The notes: generated from the sequence alone by a model not told the origin. A stretch of DNA of 64,000 nucleotides from Nitrospira sp. (GCA_005116835.1 SWDM01000018.1:301893-365892); one strand, 5' to 3'; positions 50,097-59,387 are shown, counted from the first letter of the stretch. Program-made: numbers and translations.

Positions 50097-51347
50097 ATGC
50101 GCCCATCGACCTTGCTCCACGTGCTGCTGCTCGTCTCCTTTGCTGTAACCATCTCCGGCTGTGAGACGACAGAGAAGGCCCTTACCGCGGTTGGACGAAT
50201 CACCAAGGGCCAGACCGGACAGGCCATCATCGATCTCGCTTCGGGAAAAGATCCGGCACAGATCGCCAAGCGGCGTCTCGATCAATATGCGCGCGACCCC
50301 GAAGCGCTGGTCAGAGATCTGCGCGAGGCCAAGAAGGACTTTGAGGCTATCCTCGCCGTCCTAGGGGTGAATGTCGGAAAGACCTGGGGAAAGAAGGAAG
50401 TCCAACTGCCCGAACGCAAAAAGTATGTGAAGTACACGCAAAACTACAAGAGCCGGGCGATCGTCGACTTCGATTCAGCCGAGATCTTGGTCGAGACACT
50501 GGACGATCAAGATCCTCAACGAAGTCTCAAGAATGCCATCGTCACCACGCTTCTTACACCGCAAGACCCCCGATCGGTCGATTTATTTTCCGACAAAGAA
50601 ATCGTTCTCACGGACGACAAGGAGCCCTACCTTTTCGGCCTGGTGTTAGATCAGAAGAACAAACCGATACGTTCTCCCGAGGATGCCGAGCCCTTTGCTG
50701 CCTATCTACTCGAAAAGAAATATGCCACACGGACAGTCGATCAAGACGGAACCAAGAAAACGGTCCACTACGCCACAATGGCAATGGTGTCCAATCTCCC
50801 GATGAAACAGGCGGAGAAATATCGCACGCTGGTTCATCAGTTTGCGCAGCAATATAACATCAGCCCCAGCTTGGTCTTCGCCGTCATCCGCACAGAGAGT
50901 AACTTCAACCCCTATGCCGTCAGCTCAGCCCCGGCCTATGGACTCATGCAGCTGGTCCCCACCAGCGGGGGCCGCGAAGCCTACCGAAAGGCGAAAGGCC
51001 AGGATGTGATCCCTTCACGGGATTATCTGTTTGATCCCGAGAACAATGTCGAATTGGGGACAGCCTTTTTGAATGTCTTGATGTTCAATCAGCTGGAAGC
51101 TGTGGATCACAATGTGTCACGCGAGTATTGCGTGATTGCAGCCTACAATACCGGCGCAGGCAATGTTTTCCGCACCTTTTCACGCGACCGCACCACAGCG
51201 GTCAACCAGATCAACAGCCTCCAACCAGCCGGTGTCTATGACCAGTTGCGCAAAAGTCTGCCCTACGAAGAGACCCGCCACTACTTGGAAAAAGTGACCG
51301 GCTACCGCAAATCCTTCGTCAGTTCGTCGGAAAACTCCAACCCATGA
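50097..51347 (+). CDS. mltC: Membrane-bound lytic murein transglycosylase MltC
   Basis: A 416-residue lipoprotein: lipobox ISGC (cysteine at about residue 22), an MltC N-terminal domain to about 245, and an SLT domain. The catalytic glutamate lies in VIRTESNFNPYAVSSAP, followed by AYGLMQLVPTSGGREAY and AAYNTGAGNVFRTF. It cleaves glycan strands of peptidoglycan from the outer-membrane inner face. The start follows no strong ribosome site, but the lipobox position fits. It is downstream of uup and convergent with the FG-GAP gene. Confidence 0.94.
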   Translation: MRPSTLLHVLLLVSFAVTISGCETTEKALTAVGRITKGQTGQAIIDLASGKDPAQIAKRRLDQYARDPEALVRDLREAKKDFEAILAVLGVNVGKTWGKKEVQLPERKKYVKYTQNYKSRAIVDFDSAEILVETLDDQDPQRSLKNAIVTTLLTPQDPRSVDLFSDKEIVLTDDKEPYLFGLVLDQKNKPIRSPEDAEPFAAYLLEKKYATRTVDQDGTKKTVHYATMAMVSNLPMKQAEKYRTLVHQFAQQYNISPSLVFAVIRTESNFNPYAVSSAPAYGLMQLVPTSGGREAYRKAKGQDVIPSRDYLFDPENNVELGTAFLNVLMFNQLEAVDHNVSREYCVIAAYNTGAGNVFRTFSRDRTTAVNQINSLQPAGVYDQLRKSLPYEETRHYLEKVTGYRKSFVSSSENSNP

Positions 51348-51403
51348 AGCCCAGGGACTGGCTCCGCCGTCTACGGTGGTGACTGTCCCGCCTCGCAACA
51401 GGC

Positions 51404-54307
51404 TCACTGAACCACAAACACATAGGCCGCTCCGCTCTCGGGGGCACTATTGTTCACCTGATCCCCGTTTACACCTGTCGCATTACTGGCTTCGCCTATT
51501 GCTCCCACCACCAACGTGTCACTGGACAGCGCGACGCTCCAACCGAACCGGTCTTGACTATCGGTGTTGGAGGCCTTCAGATAGGCCTGTTGGCTCCAGA
51601 CTCCGCCCGTCCGCGTGAACACATAGGCCGCCCCGCTCGAAGAAGACTCGCCTTTCGCTCCCACCACCACGGTATCGCCAGCCAGCGCGACGCTCCAGCC
51701 GAAGTGACCAATCCCTCTGATATTGGAAGCTTTCAAATACGCTTGTTGACTCCAGACTCCCCCCGTCTGCGAAAACACATAGGCGGATCCGCTCTCGGGC
51801 GCACGCGTACTTGCCTGGTTCCCATTCACACCAGTAGAGTTATTATCCTCCTGATAGGCTCCCACTACCAACGTGTCGCCCGACAGCGCCACACTCGCGC
51901 CGAACCGGCCACCGACATCCGCCGTGGCCTCCGAGTCTACTCCGAACAGGTCGCCTATTCTTGTATTAGAGGCCTTCAGATAGGCCTGTTGGCTCCAGAC
52001 TCCGCCCGTCCGCGTGAACACATAAACCGCCCCGCTTTCTGGCGCACTCTGATTCGCCTGGTCCCCGTTCACACCTGTCGCATTACTGGCTTCGCCTACT
52101 GCTCCCACCACCAGCGTGTCGCCAGCTAGCGCGACGCTCCAACCGAACTGGTTGCCTATTTTTGTATTAGTGGCCTTCAGATAGGCCTGTTGGCTCCAGA
52201 GTCCCCCTGTTCGCGTGAACACATAGGCCGCTCCGCTTTTGAACGCACTCTTATTCGCCTGGTCCCCGTTCACACCTGTCGCATTACTGGCTTCGCCTAC
52301 TGCTCCCACCACCAGCGTGTCGCCGGACAGCGCGACGCTCCAGCCAAACTGGTCATTCATTCCTCCATTGTGGACACGTCCGGCATTGGAGGCCTTCAGA
52401 TAGGCCTCTTGGTGCCAGACTCCGCCGGTCCGCGTGAACACATAGGCCGCCCCGCTGCCTCTGCAGGAACTATCCGATTGTGGATTGCCGTTGATGCCTG
52501 TCGCGCAGCTGGCATCAGCAATGGCCCCCACCACCAGCGTGTCACCGGCTAGCGCCACGCTCCACCCAAACTCTCCTCCGCGACTGGATGCCGTCACATA
52601 AGCCTCTTGGCTCCAGATTCCCCCTGTGCGCCTGAACACATAGACCGCCCCATATTTGTCGACGGTGAGATGGTACGGCACTCCCACTACCAGCGTGTCG
52701 CCATCGAGGGCGACGCTCGTGCCAAACCGCTGAATCACTTGTTCCACTGCAATGTTGGTCCCCTTCAGATAGGCCTGCTGGGCGAAGGGCGACAACCCCA
52801 CAGTCTGAAACGTTGCAGTGACGGTGCTATCTTGATTCATGTCCACCAGGCAGGGGCCGGTGCCGGCACAGTTTCCGCCACTCCAGCCGGCAAACCCAAC
52901 GCCTGCGGCCGTGAGCGCGATGAGACTCCCCTTGTCAAATGGCGCCGAGCAGATCGCCACACAACTGTTAATGCCGACAGGATTCGAGGAGATCAATCCA
53001 TTTCCGACCAGTTGAGCTGTGAGCACTGGCCGATTGAAGTTGGCCGTGACAAATGTATTGCCCGTCAATGTAAACGTGCAGGTCCCTGGGCCTGAGCACC
53101 CGGCCCCGCTCCACCCGGTAAAATTCGACACAGCATTCGGCGTGGCAGTCAGGACCATGGTAGAGCCAATCGGATAACTGCCGCAGGGTCCAGCCACGCC
53201 TCCGTTCGCACTACATTGAACTGTCCCGCCCCCACCATTACCTGAAAAGGTGCTGGTTCTCACTGGCGCTGACACGGCATTGAGCGTAAACCACGCAGTG
53301 ACGCCGGAGTCCACGGTCAGCAGGATCGAACAGACGCCGACTCCTGCGCAGTTCACATTCCCCGCGCTATACCTCCAGCCAGCAAAGGTAGAACCGGGGT
53401 CGGCTTGGGCGGTGAGCTCCACCACCCCTTGAACGAATAGCGCCCGACAGATCGCCCCGCAGTCGATCCCAGCTGGGATCGACTTGACCACCCCTGTTCC
53501 TTCACCTTGTTTGGCCACTCGTAAGGTGGCCTGGCCCGGCGTGGCGCTAAACGTGGCAGTCACTGAGGTATCGGCATCGAGCGTCACGACACATGCACCA
53601 GTCCCAGTACAGCCGCCACTCCAGCCGACAAATCCAACCCCTGTCGGGATTAACGTCATGGTAGTTCCGTTAGGGAAGTCGGTAGAACAGGTGGAGAAAC
53701 CATCACCACATGCTATACCCGCCGGATTGGATGCAACACGGCCCCCGATTCCGTAACTGGCCACTGTCACCGAGAGGGTGGAGAAGTTGGCCTGTAAGTG
53801 GGTCGTCGCAACTGCCTCCGACACAAGTCCAGGGAACAACGTATCGAAGCCCCCAGCACAAAAGTCCAGCCTCGTAGGAAAACCGTCCGGAGGTAGCGGG
53901 GGTATTCTTATCGGATCCGTTCCAGCAGGAATCCCCCCCAACGTCAACAGCAACTGTGACAGGTTCAATGCGCAGAAATCTGTCACCCTCTTTTGATTTA
54001 AGACCGACAAGGGGGTGACGACGGGGGTGGCAGGCACAGGTGTCCCGATGGGCCTGCCAAACAAGGTGAAGATCACGGTATCGCCAGGCATGTAATTGAA
54101 CTGTCCGTTGGCATCCGTGAGGCCTGACATTCCGGAAGGCGTCGTCCTGTACCCAAGGCCTTGCACAGGGCTATCGACGAATGTGCCGACCGACGGCGCG
54201 GCCGCCGGCATCGTTCCATCGCCGCCATCGGTGCCACCTGAACTGCAGGCGCCGAGCGCGAGCAGCGGGAGCACGCCAAACGTCAGGAGCATCAATCTCC
54301 AGCCCAT
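51404..54307 (-). CDS. FG-GAP repeat lipoprotein with bacterial-repeat domains
   Basis: A 967-residue lipoprotein, lipobox LLALGAC (cysteine at about residue 20), probably surface-exposed. After a proline-rich start come four repeats of about 75-95 residues, each with paired cysteines and a W-S-G or W-R-Y turn and ending in a hydrophobic V-T-A-x-F, as in divergent InlB-type repeats. The C-terminal half has seven FG-GAP-like repeats with FGWSVALAGDTLVVGA. aagaaggtaattc precedes the chosen ATG; the frame extends to 54373. Function unknown, perhaps adhesion. Confidence 0.85.
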   Translation of the reverse strand: MGWRLMLLTFGVLPLLALGACSSGGTDGGDGTMPAAAPSVGTFVDSPVQGLGYRTTPSGMSGLTDANGQFNYMPGDTVIFTLFGRPIGTPVPATPVVTPLSVLNQKRVTDFCALNLSQLLLTLGGIPAGTDPIRIPPLPPDGFPTRLDFCAGGFDTLFPGLVSEAVATTHLQANFSTLSVTVASYGIGGRVASNPAGIACGDGFSTCSTDFPNGTTMTLIPTGVGFVGWSGGCTGTGACVVTLDADTSVTATFSATPGQATLRVAKQGEGTGVVKSIPAGIDCGAICRALFVQGVVELTAQADPGSTFAGWRYSAGNVNCAGVGVCSILLTVDSGVTAWFTLNAVSAPVRTSTFSGNGGGGTVQCSANGGVAGPCGSYPIGSTMVLTATPNAVSNFTGWSGAGCSGPGTCTFTLTGNTFVTANFNRPVLTAQLVGNGLISSNPVGINSCVAICSAPFDKGSLIALTAAGVGFAGWSGGNCAGTGPCLVDMNQDSTVTATFQTVGLSPFAQQAYLKGTNIAVEQVIQRFGTSVALDGDTLVVGVPYHLTVDKYGAVYVFRRTGGIWSQEAYVTASSRGGEFGWSVALAGDTLVVGAIADASCATGINGNPQSDSSCRGSGAAYVFTRTGGVWHQEAYLKASNAGRVHNGGMNDQFGWSVALSGDTLVVGAVGEASNATGVNGDQANKSAFKSGAAYVFTRTGGLWSQQAYLKATNTKIGNQFGWSVALAGDTLVVGAVGEASNATGVNGDQANQSAPESGAVYVFTRTGGVWSQQAYLKASNTRIGDLFGVDSEATADVGGRFGASVALSGDTLVVGAYQEDNNSTGVNGNQASTRAPESGSAYVFSQTGGVWSQQAYLKASNIRGIGHFGWSVALAGDTVVVGAKGESSSSGAAYVFTRTGGVWSQQAYLKASNTDSQDRFGWSVALSSDTLVVGAIGEASNATGVNGDQVNNSAPESGAAYVFVVQ

Positions 54308-54672
54308 TTGAATTACCTTCTTGGGATTGCTTCCAGGATGGATAGAACTGAATCCTATACCCTGAATTCCCATGCTGATTGTTCACAATCCGAATTTTCC
54401 GTTTACCACTCTAGGGCCTCGCGCAACATCTTCTCAAGCCAGCTTAGGGAGGGATGCACCCGCTGAAAGTAGGGTGATCCGCCGGATATTGGGAAAAACA
54501 GGCAGGGGGATAATGTGCGCGGCTGGAGACCGCTATCTGAATGGGTTGATGTGTAACCAGCTAGAAGACGTGGCGCGCTGAGGATCGCGCAAGTTTTTCC
54601 TGTTAGACTTTCCGCAGCAACTACGCAGGATGGGCTACCGTCCTTGGTTCTTGGGAAGTGCTCAGCATCCAG
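54308..54672. other. Gene-free region between the FG-GAP and sigma-factor genes
   Basis: No supported gene. The FG-GAP promoter must lie at about 54310-54400. The right part (54580-54672), downstream of the sigma-factor stop codon, contains no obvious hairpin. No member of the repeat families described here is present. Confidence 0.5.
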
Positions 54673-55272
54673 TTACGAACAGTTCCCGCACGAATCGTTC
54701 TGTTGATCCCGGAGGTCATAGTCGGCCACTCCGCGTCGCCGATCAAGTTCGATCGTACAACAGGCCTCCAACATCTCCTTCAGTTGACGACGCCCTCGTT
54801 GCACGCGAGATTTCATCCCTGAGAGTGAAAGCCCAAGTTGTGTGGCGGCCGCCTGCTGAGTGAGCCCTTCAAGATCGACCAGAACCACCGCTTGCCGATA
54901 CTCTTCGGATAAACGTTCGATCATGGGGCGAAGACAGCCGGCCAGCTCCTTACGGAGCTGGCCGGAGTCCTCAGATGTCGTCGGCATGGTAGCCGAAGAT
55001 GGATAGGATTCGAGGTCAGCCGCGAGGCCGGCAGGCATTTCTCTCCGGCGCCCCGGTGCGCGGTAATGATCGATGATCGCATGCCGCGCAATCTGGTAGA
55101 TCCATGAGATCAGCCGATTCTGATCTTTTAGCCCGCCGAGCCCTCGCTGCATCTTAAGCCAGACGTCCTGTACGATGTCATCTGCTTCAGCCTCATTGAT
55201 AACACGCTTCACGATGAACGCGCGGAGGGCTACATGGATGTCTTGCCACATCTCCTGCACATGAGCTTCCAT
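54673..55272 (-). CDS. SigZ-like ECF RNA polymerase sigma factor with a cysteine tail
   Basis: A 199-residue ECF-type sigma factor: region 2 with EADDIVQDVWLKMQ and ISWIYQIARHAIIDHYR, region 4 with LSEEYRQAVVLVDLEGLTQQ and LGLSLSGMKSRVQRGRRQLK. The C-terminal tail carries CC at LEACCTIELDRR and SCGNCS at the end, as in SigZ proteins. No anti-sigma gene is next to it; an ArsI-like gene lies 44 bp upstream on the same strand. The start with ggcggaggg upstream was chosen; earlier in-frame ATGs exist at 55293 and 55299. Confidence 0.88.
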   Translation of the reverse strand: MEAHVQEMWQDIHVALRAFIVKRVINEAEADDIVQDVWLKMQRGLGGLKDQNRLISWIYQIARHAIIDHYRAPGRRREMPAGLAADLESYPSSATMPTTSEDSGQLRKELAGCLRPMIERLSEEYRQAVVLVDLEGLTQQAAATQLGLSLSGMKSRVQRGRRQLKEMLEACCTIELDRRRGVADYDLRDQQNDSCGNCS

Positions 55273-55316
55273 GTCAATCCCTCCGCCATTCATGTCCATA
55301 CGGTACTGCTCTTTGT

Positions 55317-55760
55317 TCACACCGCGCAAGCTGCCGATTCTGACGCACCGTGACTCTTGGGCACGCAACAACCGCTATTTCTCAGTGCTCCTGTGACAGC
55401 CAACTGCTCATGAACCGTAAAGATTTCCCAGGGATTGCCGTCCGGGTCGGTAAACCAAAGCTTGTCCTGCCTCGCGAAGCAGCATGCGATACCCTCCTCG
55501 ACCTTTTCGAGAATGCCCTGTTCTTGTAACCGCTGCTTCCAACTCGCAATGTCATCGACAGACTCGACTTCGATACCTAGATGGTTCACTGCGCTCACCC
55601 TGCCAGTGGACGACACGAGCGACAAGTTCAACGCCGGCGCCGTCAGATCGAACTTCGCATAGTCCGTCGTCTGCTTCTGCGGCGGCAGGCCGAAGATCTT
55701 CTGATAGAACTCAACCGAAGCCGGCACGTTACGCACGTCGAGAGACACATGGGGCCTCAT
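55317..55760 (-). CDS. ArsI/CadI-type vicinal-oxygen-chelate protein (C-As lyase-like)
   Basis: A 147-residue VOC-fold protein with metal ligands H4, H60 and E112 and a vicinal cysteine pair C93-C94 in GIACCFARQDKLWFTDPDG. In ArsI these cysteines bind trivalent organoarsenicals, whose C-As bond is cleaved with Fe(II) and O2; CadI is a cadmium-induced relative. The C-terminal tail has extra cysteines (SGCCVP, SAAC). It lies just upstream of a SigZ-like factor with its own cysteine tail. An arsenic or metal link is inferred, not shown. Confidence 0.87.
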   Translation of the reverse strand: MRPHVSLDVRNVPASVEFYQKIFGLPPQKQTTDYAKFDLTAPALNLSLVSSTGRVSAVNHLGIEVESVDDIASWKQRLQEQGILEKVEEGIACCFARQDKLWFTDPDGNPWEIFTVHEQLAVTGALRNSGCCVPKSHGASESAACAV

Positions 55761-55878
55761 GGGAGTCTCCTTTCGAGTGAATGAGAAGGCACCATGCCTC
55801 CCCTCACTTCTATAGACGGAAAACCCCTAAAAAGGACGCAAGCTCTAGCCTCCCTCTACTCTCAATCCAGAGAGCGGG

Positions 55879-56469
55879 CTAACGACGAGCACTTAAGAAA
55901 CAATCAGTTGTGTGATCGTTGATCAGTCCAGCGGCTTGCATGTAGGCATAGATGATCGTGCTGCCGACAAAGCGAAAGCCGCGCTTCTTGAGGTCCTTCG
56001 ACAATGCATCGCTTTCTGGGCTCGTCGCAGGAACCTGCGACATACGTGTCCAATGATTCACTTTCGGCTTCCCACCGACAAACTGCCAGACATAGCGATC
56101 GAACGAACCGAACTCTTCTTGAACTGCAAGAAACGCCTGGGCATTGCTCACCGCCGAGTCGATTTTGAGCCGGTTGCGAATGATTCCTGGATTCTTCAAT
56201 AGCACGGCTTTTTTCTTGTCTGTGAATCGTGCCACCTTCATCGGGTCGAACTCCGCAAAGGCTCGACGATAGCCCTCCCGCCGCAACAAAATTGTTTCCC
56301 AGGTGAGACCCGCCTGCGAGCCTTCCAACAGCAGCATCTCGAAATGTTTCCGATCATCGTGAATCGGCACCCCCCACTCACGGTCGTGATAGGTGATGAA
56401 ATGCGGCTTGTTGCCGACCCAGCCGCAGCGGGTCTTACCGTCGGCGATTGGAGGAAGGTGCATAGCCAT
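55879..56469 (-). CDS. tag: DNA-3-methyladenine glycosylase I
   Basis: A 196-residue base-excision enzyme. Zinc ligands are seen at both ends: cysteine in TRCGWVGN, histidine in ITYHDREWGVP and H-x3-C in NDHTTDCFL. The core has LLLEGSQAGLTWETILLRRE and FDPMKVARFTDKK, diagnostic of Tag. It removes 3-methyladenine from DNA. It is the last gene of a run of five closely spaced minus-strand genes, 18 bp or so after the C39-like gene. An ATG two codons earlier than MHLPP is used. Confidence 0.96.
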   Translation of the reverse strand: MAMHLPPIADGKTRCGWVGNKPHFITYHDREWGVPIHDDRKHFEMLLLEGSQAGLTWETILLRREGYRRAFAEFDPMKVARFTDKKKAVLLKNPGIIRNRLKIDSAVSNAQAFLAVQEEFGSFDRYVWQFVGGKPKVNHWTRMSQVPATSPESDALSKDLKKRGFRFVGSTIIYAYMQAAGLINDHTTDCFLSARR

Positions 56470-56487
56470 CAAGAACGCAGCCGCCTT

Positions 56488-56901
56488 CTACATTGAGCGA
56501 ACAGGAATGAACCATTTCGGCCTCATGCGGCCGAAGTCGGTCCTCACATGGCGGCGAAGTGCGCGCTTTGAGTCGAACACGACCGGCCCGTTGGGCCCAC
56601 GCCAAAACACCACCCAATGCCAGAATGCACGATCCTGTTCTTTGTGCCATTTGACGGCGAGCAGTGCAAGATCCGGCAGAGCCTCCCATGAAGAGAAGGG
56701 CACTTCGGTACTTGCCGACCTGATTCCATACTCCTTGAGCAACCTGCGAACATGGTGTGTCTCGGACCACAACATCGAATCACCAGCGAAAATGCAGAGT
56801 CGATTTGCCACACGCTGCGCCTGCCGGTAGCTCACGCCCGCCAGCGTAGCCACAGCAGCAATCCCGCAGCCAGTCCGTTCGAGTTGAATCACCGGCTTCA
56901 C
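56488..56901 (-). CDS. Small C39/papain-like peptidase-fold protein
   Basis: A 137-residue protein with a C39-like layout: glutamine (Q6) followed by C12 in RTGCGIAAVATLAGVSYRQA, histidine H95 in FWHWVVFWRG and aspartate D110 in VVFDSKR. The oxyanion glutamine, Cys-His-Asp order and spacing would allow a working cysteine peptidase. There is no signal peptide or transporter. It overlaps the GNAT gene by 4 bp and precedes tag. The substrate is unknown; a regulatory or bacteriocin-related role cannot be excluded. Confidence 0.65.
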   Translation of the reverse strand: MKPVIQLERTGCGIAAVATLAGVSYRQAQRVANRLCIFAGDSMLWSETHHVRRLLKEYGIRSASTEVPFSSWEALPDLALLAVKWHKEQDRAFWHWVVFWRGPNGPVVFDSKRALRRHVRTDFGRMRPKWFIPVRSM

Positions 56902-57377
56902 GACAACTCCACTTTCAGTTTTCGTCCGCCTGAAATACTGAATCCCTGTTGCTGATAGAAGGCCAGCGTCCTATCGAATTGAGGCAGCGGCGGCGTGGTC
57001 ACTTCGATCCTACGCCATCCCATTGCTTCCCCCATGCGTTTCGCTTCCGACAGCAACGCCGCTCCGACGCCGTTCGACCGATAGGCCGGACGCACAAACA
57101 GTTCAGGAATCGTTCCGAACGACCCTTCCGCATACAGAGCAATGCTCTCATACAGAGCCAGAAAGCCAAGCGGCTCTCCTTGATCCGCATCGCAAGCCAG
57201 CAAGACGCGGTACTTTCCATCCGTCATCCAGGATCGAGCCCGTGCTTCCGTCTCCTGCTGGTGAAAACTAAAAGCCTGAGTTCCGATCGCGGCCATGATT
57301 TCGCGAAGCAGTTCCCCAACCATCTGAGCGATGATCGGCGCATCGGCGGGTTGGGCATGATCGACACGAACGTTCAT
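56898..57377 (-). CDS. GNAT-family N-acetyltransferase
   Basis: A 159-residue GNAT: N-terminal VRVDHAQPADAPIIAQMV, acetyl-CoA strands LGFLALYESIALYAEGSFGT and PELFVRPAYRSNGVGAALLS (R/Q-x-x-G-x-G/A motif), with a final strand TLAFYQQQGFSISGGRKLKV. Acceptor unknown. It overlaps the C39-like gene by 4 bp (ATGA) and starts 3 bp after the hydrolase gene ends, so it is in the middle of one operon. Confidence 0.92.
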   Translation of the reverse strand: MNVRVDHAQPADAPIIAQMVGELLREIMAAIGTQAFSFHQQETEARARSWMTDGKYRVLLACDADQGEPLGFLALYESIALYAEGSFGTIPELFVRPAYRSNGVGAALLSEAKRMGEAMGWRRIEVTTPPLPQFDRTLAFYQQQGFSISGGRKLKVELS

Positions 57378-57380
57378 CGG

Positions 57381-57917
57381 CTAGTCCATGAATTCTTTGA
57401 GAAGCGAATAACCTTCATCCCATGCGCCATGCCTGCTGTCGGTGTTGATGTGCCCCGCCTGGCCGATATCGACCAAACGGCTCCCCCATGCAATCGCACA
57501 TTCCTTGGCATGGGACAACGAGCCGAACGGGTCGTTGGTACTGGCGACCACCAGGCTACGAAACGCAAACCGCACCATCGGCATCGGCGCAAAGCCGCTC
57601 GCCGCAGCTGGGAAGCACTCGCTCTGAGGATCCGGCAACGCCACGAGAAACGCACCCTTCGGAACCAATACTGAACGATAGGCCCACTGCGCCACCAAAA
57701 GACAGGCGAGGCTATGCGCGACGAGTAGGGGTGGAGAAGAACAGGCCCTCACAGCTTCATCCAGTACACGAACCCAATCCTCACAGACAGGCTGGTCCCA
57801 CTCGACCAGATCCACGCGCCGCCAATCGGGATGACGCAACTCCCAGAGCGATTGCCAATGTTGTGGCCCTGAGTTCCCATGGCCGGGAAGTACTAATACC
57901 GGAGTCACGACTGACAT
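57381..57917 (-). CDS. RBBP9/YdeN-family alpha/beta hydrolase
   Basis: A 178-residue serine hydrolase: LPGHGNSGPQHWQSLWE near the N-terminus, nucleophile S69 in LLVAHSLACLLVAQWA, acid in SSTNDPFGS-like ASTNDPFGS and histidine in GQAGHINTDSRHG. The residue after S-L is alanine where the family usually has glycine. These small hydrolases have unknown natural substrates. The start follows aagggtaag; the gene begins 1 bp after the methyltransferase stop codon. Confidence 0.92.
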   Translation of the reverse strand: MSVVTPVLVLPGHGNSGPQHWQSLWELRHPDWRRVDLVEWDQPVCEDWVRVLDEAVRACSSPPLLVAHSLACLLVAQWAYRSVLVPKGAFLVALPDPQSECFPAAASGFAPMPMVRFAFRSLVVASTNDPFGSLSHAKECAIAWGSRLVDIGQAGHINTDSRHGAWDEGYSLLKEFMD

Positions 57918-57918
57918 C

Positions 57919-58719
57919 TTACCCTTCGACCTTTTGGCCCCTCACGGCAATTGTGGCGTAGTAGATGGCACGGCTCTTCGGATCGTCGGCGAAGCGGCAA
58001 TAGGAGTCGAGATCCTCACTGATCACCGCGCCGGTCGCCAGATACTTCTCACGCAACTGCACGGTGGACATCCTCATGATCGTCGCCATCTCGGACCCTC
58101 CGGCAGAATATGGGGCATCGAGCTCCATCGTCACAGATTGGAGCCCTCGTGCTAGCAGCAGAGCCTGTAATTTCTGCCCCAGGGCATAATCCATCCCGAG
58201 CCTTTCAAACATGACATGGATCGCATGATTGATCTTCCCGACCGCGGCCAACTGCTCTGCCGTTCCCTCGATACCGCGCGAAGCGGAAAAGTCCGGCTCT
58301 TCGAGCACGAGCCAGCCGCCAGGCTTCAGGCAGCCCAGCATCCTGTTCAAGACCGTCTCGTATTCTGGAACATGGATCAACACGTAGCGGGCATGAACCA
58401 CATCGAACGACTGTTCCGGCAACTGAGCCGTGCGAATATCGGCTCGTATAACACTCAGATTCGTTCGCTTCGCTTCACTGAGAAACTTCGGATCGAGATC
58501 CACCGCGACAACCTGGCCCGTTGGACCAACCACCTCACCCATCCAGGTCATGATCGACCCAGCGCCCGGCCCGACCTCAAGACAACGCCAGCCTGCTTTC
58601 AGCCCAGTACTGAGAAGCCGTCTTCGACTCGAAGGATCGAACACCTGCTCGATCATCCTGAGCCTTTCCAGTTCTCGTTGATCTTCAACTCGCTGAAAGA
58701 CGTACTCCGATTTGGCCAT
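57919..58719 (-). CDS. Class I SAM-dependent methyltransferase
   Basis: A 266-residue methyltransferase: SAM-binding CLEVGPGAGSIMTWMGEV, acid VVAVDLDPKFL, post-II LPEQSFDVVHARYVLIHVPE and post-III LKPGGWLVLEEPDF. The head MAKSEYVFQRV and the family resemble UbiE-like or natural-product methyltransferases. The acceptor is not known. It is the first of five tightly spaced genes ending in tag. The start was set after ggagtagaggc; the frame extends to 58758. Confidence 0.92.
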   Translation of the reverse strand: MAKSEYVFQRVEDQRELERLRMIEQVFDPSSRRRLLSTGLKAGWRCLEVGPGAGSIMTWMGEVVGPTGQVVAVDLDPKFLSEAKRTNLSVIRADIRTAQLPEQSFDVVHARYVLIHVPEYETVLNRMLGCLKPGGWLVLEEPDFSASRGIEGTAEQLAAVGKINHAIHVMFERLGMDYALGQKLQALLLARGLQSVTMELDAPYSAGGSEMATIMRMSTVQLREKYLATGAVISEDLDSYCRFADDPKSRAIYYATIAVRGQKVEG

Positions 58720-58986
58720 GCCTCTACTCCACTCAAAACAGGATAGTAATTCTGACACGCCAGAACAATGAAGGATTATAGACGACTACCGGACGGGGGA
58801 AAAAGCTGCCCTCTTCCTTGATGATCACAAATTTCACGTACCCATAAAGCGTGGCGCCACTTCTCCACACAACAAGCAGTCGATTTCTGCTATATTCCAC
58901 GGAGCCCATCCGCAAGGCCGGCGGTCAATCGATCGAACCACTATCTGCGGGGCGGCCTACACACCACATTTGATGAGGACTATTCG

Positions 58987-59370
58987 ATGGAGACCCCACA
59001 GAAGGATGCGCTTATCGGAACGATTACATGGTGGGGTTTTCATGCGCTCCTCATGTGGATGGGGGCCTGGCATTTTTTGTCTAGAGAAACGGCCGATGGT
59101 AGCATTCTCGCATCAGACTTATTCGCCGGTGGTCTCATCGGGGCCACCGTACTCTCTCTTCTTCGGTTGTCGGTAGGCTGCCACCTCCTTCGCTTCATTG
59201 CCCTAATCGGTATTTTGTTAGTGGCGTTTCATGTATGGCAGGGGAAGGCTGCATGGGGCAGCCTGACCGATGTGGCCATCTGGGCATACACGTTTTATTC
59301 CTTTGGCCCAAGCAGTTGGCGGTATTCCCTCTACTCACCACTAGGCGTCTTCGGGAAGGTGAAGGCATAG
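58987..59370 (+). CDS. Small integral membrane protein, unknown function
   Basis: A 127-residue protein with four hydrophobic segments: WWGFHALLMWMGAWHFL, FAGGLIGATVLSLLRLSVG, LLRFIALIGILLVAFHVW and VAIWAYTFYSFGPSSWRY. Aromatic content is high. The family is not recognised. The ATG follows gatgaggactattcg, a reasonable site. It converges on the surface-adhesin E-like gene. Confidence 0.7.
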   Translation: METPQKDALIGTITWWGFHALLMWMGAWHFLSRETADGSILASDLFAGGLIGATVLSLLRLSVGCHLLRFIALIGILLVAFHVWQGKAAWGSLTDVAIWAYTFYSFGPSSWRYSLYSPLGVFGKVKA

Positions 59371-59387
59371 GAAAGGCAGGATCAGGC

